Below are positions 25,395 to 33,639 of a DNA stretch of 33,639 nt, piece after piece. This stretch comes from Candidatus Altimarinota bacterium. GTDB lineage: Bacteria > Patescibacteria > JAEDAM01 > BD1-5 > UBA2023. The notes beneath the pieces are model-generated. The model was not told the origin of the DNA. It saw only the letters and a program-made list of their open reading frames with translations, and did no database searches. The position numbers were made by a program, and so were the translations under genes. The stretch is from assembly GCA_018457335.1 (NCBI GenBank), contig JAGYHI010000003.1, positions 1-33,639 on the forward strand, given 5' to 3'. Numbering within the stretch: position 1 is the first letter of the stretch; the number at the start of each line of letters is the position of its first letter.

Positions 25395-26945
25395 ATGGAA
25401 TTTTTTTGAAAATATAAAACTACACACTTAAAATATCACCCGAGATTACTGTTTATTCTCGGGTTTTTTAGTTATTGTATAGGGATTTGATTTGAAAATA
25501 TAAATGATATTTTAAGTGGATTTTTATTATGAAGTCTTTTTTTATGACTTCTTCTTTTTATTATAGATTTCTTTCATTGGAAAATTCTTTTTTCTTTGTT
25601 TTTGATTTATATTTTCTGATTTGGGATGTCATATTTTCATAATCAAGAAAGAAAAAAAATATATACAACTCATCAAGAAAATATTTTTTTAAATAGACAA
25701 AGAATTTCAGGTACGATAGACAGAAAAATGTATACTACTGAAAAAAGTAGTATTTATCGTTTAATAATTGACCGTTTTTGAGAAAACAAAGAAAACTTCG
25801 ACACTAAAGTAGACAACTTCGACACAACTTCGACACTGTCAATTGCTGTCGAAGTTCCTAAAAATCTCGACATACATGTAGGAGAAAAAATATCTTTTAC
25901 TAGTAAAATTTTCCCGAGTTTTAAAAATCTTTATGATTTGAAATGATTTGATAAATATAGTTGGTATCATCGTCTTTTTTGAAAAACTTTTGCAGCAAGT
26001 TTTGAAGTGATAGGCGACAAAAAAATCCCACTTCGAGAAAAAATACAAGACTCTATAAAAATCATTCTTTTCAAAGGTTTTCCCAAAGATGTGACCGCTA
26101 TTTTACTTGGTATTACTGTAGGAAATACTGATTTTATGTCACAGGAAACAAAGGATAATTTTCAGGCCTCTGGACTCACTCATATCCTCGTTGTCAGCGG
26201 ATCAAATATTACTTTTCTTATTCTCTTTCTCTGATTTTTTATTAAATATATTCCACTAAATATTTGGATAAAACGGACAGTTGTCGTTTGATTTTTGCTC
26301 TTTTATGGATATATCGTTGGTTGGGATGTACCCGTAATACGAGCCACAGTGATGGGAATTATCGGATATCTTGCTACTCAATCTGGACAAAAAAGATCAG
26401 TTATTGCCACACTTTTTGCAGTTGCGTGGGGGATTTTAATTTTTTCTCCACTTGCCCTCGTATATGATGCTGGTTTTGGACTTTCTTTTTGAGCTACTCT
26501 CGGAATTATTACTTTTTATACTCCGATACAAAATTTCTTCGAAAGAAAATTTTCTTTCTTTCCAAAATGATTTTTTCCAGTTATAAGTATTACACTTGCA
26601 GCAAGTATTGGAAGTTTTCCAGTGCTTGTCTATCATTTTGGTAGTTATCCTCTTGTGTCTATTGTAGCAAATATTCTTGTATGACCATTTTTATGAGGAC
26701 TTCTAACTTTAACAATACTCTATCTTATTTTTAGTCTTTTTTTGAGTGGGTGATTACTTTTTTATGGAGGATATATTATCTTTTATATGACGACTTGGAT
26801 GCTTTTTATAGGGAAATTTTTCAGTAAATACCCTATCATAAAAATTCCAGAACCTTTTATAATTCCGATTGCTTTTTTTCTTATGACTCTATTTATACTT
26901 TTTGTTTTTTCTCTCGAAAAGAAAAAATTATTTTGTACCAAATAA
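25395..26945 (+). CDS. comEC: ComEC-type DNA-uptake channel (competence domain)
   Basis: ComEC forms the inner-membrane channel for single-stranded DNA during natural transformation. The 516-residue frame is rebuilt through about fifteen TGA glycines, from ATG 25395 to TAA 26943-26945. It has two N-terminal spans, an OB-like extracellular part (about 75-200), then the competence domain with ILLGITVGN, ASGLTHILVVSGSNITFL, GWDVPVIRATVMGIIGYLAT, DAGFGLSFGATLGI and ASIGSFPVLVYHFGSYPLVS. The C-terminal metallo-beta-lactamase domain present in many ComEC proteins is absent. A hairpin resembling a terminator (25438-25470) is inside the coding region. Four AACTTCGACA words (three forward, one inverted) occur in 25794-25856, encoding NFDTKVDNFDTTSTLS. 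Confidence 0.92.
25794..25856. repeat. Cluster of four AACTTCGACA words in comEC
   Basis: Forward copies at 25794-25803, 25815-25824 and 25826-25835 and an inverted copy (TGTCGAAGTT) at 25847-25856. Other copies in the window: 12987, 13051, 14597, 14613 (forward), 27186 and 33490 (inverted). Confidence 0.9.
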
Positions 26946-27665
26946 ATCATCCACAGAAATATTTTCTATATCTTGCAAAATGTTTTCATCTCCATTTTGG
27001 GATAAAAATTCTACAAGATTTTTTAATAAATTTTGCATAATAAAATTACTATAATTTGTAGCCGTTTCATACTGTATTTTTATATTTCTCGACTGAAAAA
27101 AGAAAATCAAAAAATCTGCCAATACTCGTTGTATTTCTTTTGGATACGTTTTTTTGAGTTGTTTGACAAACTTCGCCACCATGATTGTCGAAGTTGTCGA
27201 ATGTGTCAAAAACGAATCCATAATTCCCACCCAAATCGTTATCCAATTGCGGATACTTGGATCAAGCGAAGATTCATCAAAATCTTGTAAATCTTCATTT
27301 TTTATAATATCTTTCATAGCTGAAAATTCTTTTTCTTTTCAAACAGTCGAGCTCGTATAATAGGTCGCCTCTGGATAAAAAAGAGAAATCATAGCCAGTA
27401 TTGCTCGTGATGGTATCGAGTGAATAAGCAGAAAAGTAATATCCGAAATCAATGGTTTATAATATTCGTTGTCGATGAATTTTTTCAAAATTTCGAATAA
27501 TTCTTTATCGTCTCACTGTGCTTTTTTTTCATCTTTTTGGACTTTTTGCAGCTGTGATTTTGCTTTTTTTGACTGCTCTTGATACTTTTCTTGACTTTCT
27601 TTTATTTGCTCGGACGACGACGAAATTCCTTCATTAGAATCTAATCCTAAAAATTCATTTTCCAT
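26928..27665 (-). CDS. Hypothetical protein, 245 aa, downstream of the S41 peptidase
   Basis: Not recognised. Two TGA glycines (AQGDDKELF and TVGKEKEF) join the pieces. The first 60 residues are a charged coiled coil (QEKYQEQSKKAKSQLQKVQK); the remainder is helical with moderately hydrophobic segments (LISDITFLLIHSIPSRAILAMISLFY, WITIWVGIMDSFLTHS, VLADFLIFFFQS), which look buried or peripheral rather than clear membrane spans. It begins 22 bp after the S41 stop and so is in the same transcript. Its 3' end overlaps the comEC 3' end by 18 bp in convergent orientation. An inverted AACTTCGACA word lies at 27186-27195. A partner or substrate of the peptidase would be a guess. Confidence 0.75.
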
Positions 27666-27687
27666 ATTTTTAAAATGTTAAAAAGTA

Positions 27688-29001
27688 TTATTCTTGAAAA
27701 TTTATTTCTTTTGCATATTCTATCATTTCTTTATATTTATTTCCTTTTTCAGGTAAATCAAGTACATGCGAAAGGATTTTTTCTGCTGATTTTAGTTGTC
27801 GATCATAAGTTTTTTCATAGTCTTCATCAGTCAAATACACAAAAACATCCGGAGAAATTCCTTTTTCATCGATACTCACATCATCTGGTGTATACCATTT
27901 TGCAGTTGTTAATTTTACAAGTGTATTATCTGAAAGAGGGTAGAGTTCTTGGGCTGATCCCTTTCCGTAGCTTTGTTCTCAAAGAATAAGTGCTCGTTTA
28001 TGAGACTGGAGTGCACCTGCAAAAATTTCACTTGCCGATGCAGAATAATTATTTATAAGTACAATAATTGGGATTTGTATATTATTTTTTCATTGTGTAT
28101 ATGAATAAAGTATTTCATCTTTTGTTGGGTCGTTTTCTTTAATTTTAACAACAGGTGTATTTTTCTTTAAAAAAGCAGAAGAAATATCAATAGCCGTCTC
28201 AAGATATCCTCATCCATTATAACGAAAATCTAATATCATTGCTTCAGCTCCACTATTTGTCAATGTGTTAAATTCTTTATAAAAATCCTTGCTTGTTTTA
28301 TCTCAGAAAGTAGAAACTTTGATATATCCTATTTTTTTATCAAGCATTTTTCCTGATACTGATGGTATTTTTACTATATCTCGTGTTACTTTTGTTTTTC
28401 CAACTTTTTTATCACCTTTTTCTCATCGTAAATACGAAATCTCTATACTCGTCCCTTTTGGTCAGCGGATTTTTTCAATTGCATCACTTACTGTCAAACC
28501 AACAATACTCTCACCATCCACGTGTGTCATAATATCTCCAGCTTTTAATTCTGCTTTTTCTGCTGGCGAAGTATCAAGAATATGAGTAATTTTAATACCT
28601 TTTGCATCCGGAGAAACCACAGCTCAAATTCCCTCAAAATCACCACGCAAATCTTCTTGAAAAACCTCTGATATCTTCTCATCAAAATAAGTACTATGCT
28701 TATCTCAAAGACTCTTTACAAGCGCACGAATAAAATCTGACTCGATTTCTTTTTTTGTTTTTTTATGAAAAGCATAGTATTTTTTTTGAATCAATCCATA
28801 AACTTTTTTTACCTTATCCGAAGAAAAAACATCATAAGTGATTTTTTCGATTGATTCTTTTTTGATTGTATTTTCAGGTGGGATTTTTTTGGTTTCGATA
28901 TTTTTTGAAAAAAAATTAAAGCCATACATCCAAACTACTCAAAGAGTTATTCACAAAAAAAAGAAAATCCATTCTTTTTTTACATTTTGTCAAAAAATCA
29001 T
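27688..29001 (-). CDS. S41 family C-terminal processing peptidase with PDZ domain
   Basis: Carboxyl-terminal processing proteases cut exported proteins outside the cytoplasmic membrane. The 437-residue protein has one N-terminal span (about 8-30, [20 protein letters not shown]), a PDZ domain (about 130-210: [40 protein letters not shown]) and the S41 catalytic domain with [18 protein letters not shown] (nucleophile Ser region) and [17 protein letters not shown] (Lys base). The fold's [13 protein letters not shown] strand is present. Eleven TGA glycines had to be restored, the second-highest count in the window; standard-code tools would report only scraps of this gene. CtpA/CtpB-like is the closest description. 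Promoter at 29034-29061; operon with the unknown gene downstream. Confidence 0.94.
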
Positions 29002-29033
29002 AAAAAACTTCTAAAAAATAATTAACAATACAT

Positions 29034-29061
29034 AGTGTAGGGATTTTCTAAAAAAATACAA
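29034..29061 (-). promoter_or_regulatory. Promoter of the S41 operon
   Basis: Minus strand: TTGTAT (29056-29061), 16-bp spacer, TACACT (29034-29039). It lies in a very AT-rich divergent spacer (29002-29336) with no gene. Confidence 0.5.
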
Positions 29062-29302
29062 GTTTATATTTAATATTTTTGCACAGACAAAAAAATGTAA
29101 AAAAATAAAACTGAACTGCATACTAAAAAGAAAACTTATTGTATAATTTTTGTAAAAATGTTTATTAAAATAAATTAAAAGTGTATTATATACATAATTT
29201 ACTTTTTTACACACGAAAACTATTATTACTATTATTTTTATATATTTATATTATTTTTTTAAAAAAGCTTTTTCATCTTTTTACAAAAAATTTATTTTTT
29301 AC

Positions 29303-29330
29303 TTGCAAAAGTTTAAAAAAAAAGTATTAT
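29303..29330 (+). promoter_or_regulatory. Promoter of the 29337-32721 operon
   Basis: TTGCAA (29303-29308), 16-bp spacer, TATTAT (29325-29330). The -10 box ends six bases before the ATG at 29337, so the transcript may begin at or next to the start codon. Confidence 0.65.
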
Positions 29331-29336
29331 TGTGCT

Positions 29337-29531
29337 ATGGATATCTCTCAAATACATCTGACTTCTCGAGACGAAAAAAGTTTTTTTTTAAAAGAAGTTA
29401 TTGAAAAATTAGAAATTCAAAAAGAAGAAAAATCTTTGTATTTTTTTTCTATGGAAATTCTTGATGATGATGATTTTGAGAAATTTTTTCAAAAAATTAT
29501 AAGTCAAATTCCTCAAAAAATAACTATTTAG
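29337..29531 (+). CDS. Small acidic protein, 64 aa
   Basis: Not recognised. A short soluble protein starting MDISQIHLTSRDEKSFFLKE with an acidic patch LDDDDFEKFF and no membrane segment. The ATG at 29337 is chosen because the promoter sits immediately in front; the longer frame opening at 29181 would be upstream of the promoter and is a run of Leu/Tyr/Phe from AT-rich sequence. It ends in TAG, 6 bp before the next gene, so it opens a four-gene operon. Its mRNA is probably leaderless. No TGA inside. Confidence 0.6.
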   Translation: MDISQIHLTSRDEKSFFLKEVIEKLEIQKEEKSLYFFSMEILDDDDFEKFFQKIISQIPQKITI

Positions 29532-29537
29532 TAAAAT

Positions 29538-30908
29538 ATGAAATACCGTGCTACATGTTCGAAATGATCAAGTAAGCTTGTATTGAGTGTCACAGCAGAC
29601 TCTATTGACCAAGCAAAATATATAGTACATAGCCAAGGATATTCTATTATAGAAATCCATGAAATGGAAGATGATTGACAGGCTTCATGAAATTTTTTCT
29701 TTTTTGATGCGTATGTTAATGGAGTTTTGCAAACTGGAAAAATCCAATCAAATGATGTTTTTAAGTCATACCGAAAACTTGTAGAAGATCTCAAATATGA
29801 TGTAAAATATATATATACAGCACCTGGGATGAATGAAGATCAAAAAAAGAAAATAACTGCACGAGTAAAAGACGGTTATAATCTTTATAAAGAATCTTTA
29901 AATGAAAAATGAGAAGAACTTCAAGAGAAAAAAACAAAAGAAGAAGAGGAAGAAAATATTCTTAATGAATTTTCACCTGAAATCCTAAAAGAACTTGAGC
30001 GATATGAAACAGTAATTGAAGAAACTTTAGAAAAAATTCAAAATCTCCTAATCAAATATCATGATTCTATTGGTGTAGAACAAAAAAATACACTCAATCA
30101 AATAGAACTTGAACTAACAAAAATAAAATGAACAAGAAATATTAGCAAAATAAAACATGTACTTGAAGATTCACTTGGAACCATAGGTTCTGTTGAATTA
30201 TTTCTTCTTAAACAAGGGATGGTGAAAGAAAAAAAACAATTTCTTTCAAAAACAAATGAATTATTAAAAGAAATTTGATCGGATACTAAAGTTCAAACAC
30301 AAGAAGAAAAAGAAAGTGATATTGGATATAAGTTACAATCGCTTTTTTCAAAAATTACAGATAATAAAAAAGAAGAAAAAGATGATACTAATACTGCTAG
30401 TGCTACTATTGATACAAATTCTTTTGTATACCTTAAAAATAAACGAGAACTTTCGATTTATAAAAAACGTTTACAAAAAAATTTAACAGATATAGTAAAA
30501 AATATTTTTTCTTTCAAGTTTTGAAATCTTAAAAGACTTTTATTAAAAAGAAAACTTCTTCGTCAGAATATTCAAATTATTGAAAGTAGAATTAATCAAA
30601 AACATATTTCTTATACAAAAATTGTTCATGGGGTTGATTATTATGTAAATATGTTTTTTGAATTTATATCAACTTTGTCATTTTTATTTTCGTTAATTCT
30701 TGTTTTATATATATTTGTATATATAATCCTTGCTTCAGCTGATACACTTGGTTATATTCATCTCGAATTTATAGAAAAATCTCTCTTGTATATTACTATT
30801 TTTACACTTTTAAATTATGGTTTTTCGTATATAAAAGGCTGGAAAACATGACTTCTTGTAGTGTTTTTGTTATATCTTGGTGTATCTTTTTTGGTTATTA
30901 ATTTTTAA
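29538..30908 (+). CDS. Hypothetical protein: GspF-like N-terminus, coiled coil, C-terminal membrane spans (456 aa)
   Basis: Eight TGA glycines restore a single frame. The first 45 residues (MKYRATCSKG, VTADSIDQAKYIVHSQGYSIIEI) resemble the short beta-alpha-beta lead of PilC/GspF-type proteins, which mention an amino-acid change pattern Y-x-A-x-D-x-x-x-A-x-x-x-x-x-x-G. No GspF membrane domain follows. Instead there is a long charged coiled-coil region (about 110-330), a basic stretch (KNKRELSIYKKRLQKN), and three to four membrane spans in the last 110 residues (FISTLSFLFSLILVLYIFVY onward). The next gene starts one base after the TAA. I cannot name a function; a membrane-associated assembly protein is possible. 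Confidence 0.7.
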
Positions 30909-30909
30909 G

Positions 30910-32079
30910 ATGTATTTTTTACTTATTCTTGTACATCTTGTATTTATTGTAATTTCTCATATTTTTGGTTTTTATTTGATTGAGGGTGCTTTTTTTATTT
31001 TAGGAATCTTCTTTCTTCTTTACTTCTCTCCTGTTTTCTTTTTTAAGAAGCAAAAAAATCAAATTTTAGAAGCTTTTTCTTTTGATTTTTCTCCAAAAAA
31101 TTCACTTATTCTCCCACTTGTTTTGATGTATATAGGGATTTATTTACTTGCTTTTACATTTACCGGGACAATTCGAGAAAGTATTAGTGTACATATTATG
31201 ATTTTTCTTGGAATTTACGGTGTTTTTGTAGGATATATGCTGACTTTTTATTGGAAAAATGATGTATTTTTTGATATTTCACGATTTCATTTGTTATATA
31301 GTTATTTGACATTGATAATTATAGGTATTTATTTTTATTTTTTTCCAACAGATATAAATTTACTTCATATTGTATTTTCTGGGGTGGTTTTAGGATATTC
31401 TCTCTTCTTTTTTTGATATTCTTGCAAGGAAAATATTTGATTTTTTCAACTGTTTCTTGTTTCAATTCTTTCAGCCTGATTTCTTTTTGTACGGTTTTTA
31501 TTTCCTGAGATGCCAGTCTGGATGCTTTCTTGAATTGCAGGTCTGGTTTCTGTTTTCTTTTTTGAATATATATCAAAAATCCAGTTTTTTCGACCGTATC
31601 TTTTTGAATCAAAAGTGTTTTTTTTAAGTATTGTAATTATTTGTGCGGTTTTAAATACAATTCTTAGTTTTTTTACATTCGAGAGTAGTTATTTTTTGAT
31701 TCTTTTTACAATTTTCTTTTTTTCAGTACATACCAGATTTTCTAATTACATTACTTATTCAATTGCTATTATTCTTTTATATTATTTGTATTCGTTTTTA
31801 TTTTTCAATCTTTTACAGCCTGATTCATTGGTTTCAAGTTTGATTTTTATTTTCTTTTTTCCAGTTATATTGATTGGAAATACTTATTTTTGGGAAGAAA
31901 AATATCAATACGATTTCTCGATTTTACATTATTCTAGTATCACTTTTAGTGTCGGTTTTACCTTATATGCAAGTATTTTTTTGAATTGGTGAGAGGAATT
32001 ATTGTTATTTTTATCACTCTCGATTTTCTTGATAGCATTTTTATTTTTCTTTTCATACTTTCGTTTTCGATATCGATAA
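30910..32079 (+). CDS. Polytopic membrane protein, 389 aa, unknown
   Basis: Not recognised. Almost the whole protein is hydrophobic, with about eleven or twelve predicted spans and short loops, few charged residues and many Phe/Tyr/Ile. Five TGA glycines are restored. There is no transporter signature, no conserved acidic or histidine residues within spans that I can point to, and no soluble domain. It is tightly packed between the coiled-coil membrane protein (1 bp) and comF (3 bp), so the three products are made together. Low-complexity composition (AT-rich codons for Phe, Ile, Leu) makes distant homology hard to judge. Confidence 0.7.
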
Positions 32080-32082
32080 TTT

Positions 32083-32721
32083 ATGAATTTCTTCAAAAAA
32101 ATCATCAACTTTTTTTACGCTGTTTTTTGGGAAAAATCCGATTTAGATACGAAAAAAATTTCATATTTAGAGATATTGAGGATAAAAGATTATACAGATG
32201 AATATAACGAACAATTGGAGAAAAATTATCTTGATTCCGTGGTGGTGGCTCGTGAGTATGAGGAAGTGAAAAATCTTTTGAAATCCTATAAATATACCTG
32301 ATGACGACATTTAAGTCTGGAAATCTCAAAAATATATACTGGGATGATAGGTGACTATTTTCAGGGAAAATCTTTAAAAAATACAATCATTGTGGCGGTG
32401 CCGACACACTGGCGACGCTGGATTTGGCGAGGATTTGATCATATGAAAATAATTTCTCAGGAAACTGCAAAAAATCTTGATATTAGGCGAATTTCACTTC
32501 TTTCTACCTCATATACTCCCCAACAGTCAAAACTCTCCAAAAAAGAGCGATTACACAATAAAAAAGATGCTTTTAAAATAAAAAAGTCAATAAAAATTCC
32601 GGAAAATGTAATCCTTATTGATGATGTAATATCGACTGGCTCGACAATAAATGAATGTGCAAAAATCCTTAAAAAACACGGCGTCAAAAAAGTATATGGA
32701 TTTTTCTTGGCTCGAAATTAA
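32083..32721 (+). CDS. comF: ComF-family phosphoribosyltransferase-like protein
   Basis: ComF proteins carry a phosphoribosyltransferase fold and assist DNA uptake at the cytoplasmic face of the membrane. The 212-residue frame contains VAVPTHWRRWIWRGFDHMKI, TPQQSKLSKKERLHNKKDAF and the PRPP motif VILIDDVISTGST, all in family order. Two consecutive TGA codons (32299-32304) encode Gly-Gly and connect the N-terminal 72 residues. That N-terminus lacks the four-cysteine zinc finger common in ComFC. The usual RGFNQ is RGFDH. The gene ends the 29337 operon. No clear terminator follows, only the palindromic repeat at 32789. Confidence 0.88.
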
Positions 32722-32788
32722 GAAGGTTATAAAAATTCCCCCCTTTTGTTATTTAAACACCTTATTGTATAGTTATGATTAAGGTTCG

Positions 32789-32813
32789 AGATCCTGAAAC
32801 AAGTTCAGGATGA
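32789..32813 (-). repeat. Palindromic repeat copy between comF and uvrA
   Basis: AGATCCTGAAACAAGTTCAG then GATGA, the reverse complement of 18790-18814 with no change over most of its length. Confidence 0.85.
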
Positions 32814-32875
32814 TAAAAGGTAACTTTTTTAAAATTCTTCCAAAAAATATTTAAAAATAAACATTTTTTAAAATT

Positions 32876-33639
32876 ATGTCTCAAAAAATAAAAATACAAT
32901 GAGCGAAAACTCATAACCTGAAAAATATCTCCCTCGAAATTCCAAAAAATACACTTACGGTGATTACTGGGGTTTCTGGATCTGGAAAGTCATCACTGGC
33001 TTTTGATACGATTTATGCCGAGGGAAAAAAGAGGTATCTAGAGTCGCTTTCGACCTATGCTCGTATGATTCTCTCTGATGTCTCTGAGGCGACTCAGGTC
33101 GAAGAAATCGAAGGACTTTCGCCAACGATCGCCATAAATCAAAAAACTGTGTCAAACAATCCACGATCAACGGTCGGGACGATCACAGAAATTTACGATT
33201 ACTATCGACTTTTATATACACATATTTGAGTTCCTTTTTGTCCAAATCATCCAAAAGAAATCCTGAAAAAAACCTCTCTTTTGGAGGTGTATGATTTTTT
33301 TGAAAAAGATGATTTTTGAGAGAAATATTATATCATGTTTCCGTTTTCTCGGTTAGAAAATTCTCAAAATTGTCTTGATATTTCATCGATTGCACAAAAA
33401 GTTTCTGATCATGGATTTGTGCGTTTTATGGTCGGAGAAAATCTCTATTCTATCGCGGATTCTTTCGAAGAAAATATCTCTGTCGAAGATGTCGAAGTTG
33501 TGTCAATCGTTGTCGATCGTCTTGTGAAAAAAGATAGTAAAGAATATAAAAGTCGACTTAAAGATACAGTACAAATTACTAAAGAAAAATGAAATGGATA
33601 TATTCAAATTTATAAACCAAATACAAAAAAACGGACAGA
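32876..33639 (+). CDS. uvrA: UvrA, excinuclease ABC subunit A (N-terminal part; runs off the right edge)
   Basis: UvrA is the DNA-damage sensor of nucleotide excision repair and an ABC-type ATPase. The visible 254 residues include the first Walker A and its surroundings: [54 protein letters not shown] and [35 protein letters not shown]. Four TGA glycines occur, including the Gly of the invariant I-x-G-A and that of HIGVPFCPNH. The first zinc-binding pair, usually CP-x-C, appears as CPNH. The rest, including signature and second ATPase, is outside the window. An inverted AACTTCGACA copy lies at 33490-33499. Confidence 0.96.

Noticed and set aside
25438..25470. ACCCGAGA/TCTCGGGT hairpin followed by T-run, apparently a terminator
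   Set aside because: Reading TGA as Gly shows that comEC starts at 25395 and this sequence encodes its first membrane span (HPRLLFILGFFS).
29011..29214. 67-codon minus-strand frame upstream of the S41 gene
   Set aside because: Very AT-rich hydrophobic translation with no ribosome-binding signal, overlapping the predicted S41 promoter.

Overview
The window comes from an AT-rich genome (very roughly 30% G+C) of a Candidate Phyla Radiation bacterium that reads UGA as glycine, as Gracilibacteria and Absconditabacteria do (translation table 25). Conserved glycines in SufB, RsmE, Fmt, the HIT protein, PrmC, SecY, UvrA and others are encoded by in-frame TGA, so standard-code reading frames break almost every gene. 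Gene ends below were rebuilt with TGA as Gly and only TAA/TAG as stops. The glycine tRNA with a UCA anticodon would lie elsewhere.

Layout. 1-2.8 kb: start of rarA (minus); ssb (minus) flanked by two plus-strand genes of unknown function with Shine-Dalgarno sites and AGA-type arginine usage unlike the rest; tRNA-Arg(CCT); a DUF5665-type membrane protein. 2.8-6.4 kb: a minimal sufC-sufB iron-sulfur scaffold operon running into a small membrane protein and rsmE. 6.7-7.1 kb: a probable large structured RNA of no class I recognise. 7.2-7.9 kb: tRNA-Thr, tRNA-Tyr, rpmE. 7.9-12.4 kb (minus): a three-gene envelope operon with a protein carrying three VirB2-pilin-like units, a VirD4/TraG-like ATPase and a secreted helical protein. 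12.4-15.3 kb: fmt, HIT protein, ABC-2 permease, prmC. 15.3-17.3 kb (minus): DnaQ-like exonuclease and secY. 17.3-19.25 kb: gene remnant, tRNA-Leu and tRNA-Arg each followed by a stray copy of its own 3' end, a frameshifted coiled-coil gene and G+C-rich repeats. 19.3-22.1 kb (minus): a 947-residue SLH surface protein. 23-24.5 kb: rny. 24.6-26.9 kb: an Lgt-like membrane protein with a degenerate active site, joined to comEC. 26.9-29 kb (minus): S41 peptidase and an unknown protein. 29.3-32.7 kb: small protein, two large unknown membrane proteins, comF. 32.9 kb to the end: start of uvrA.

Themes. Housekeeping genes for protein maturation and export (fmt, prmC, secY, rpmE, rsmE, rny) lie among genes for the cell surface and DNA import (T4SS-like operon, SLH protein, comEC, comF). 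A ten-base word, AACTTCGACA, occurs at least ten times on the two strands, four of them within 63 bases of comEC. Promoters are easy to see (TTGACA or TTGCAA, 16-17 bp spacer, TATAAT-like), while Shine-Dalgarno sites are nearly absent.
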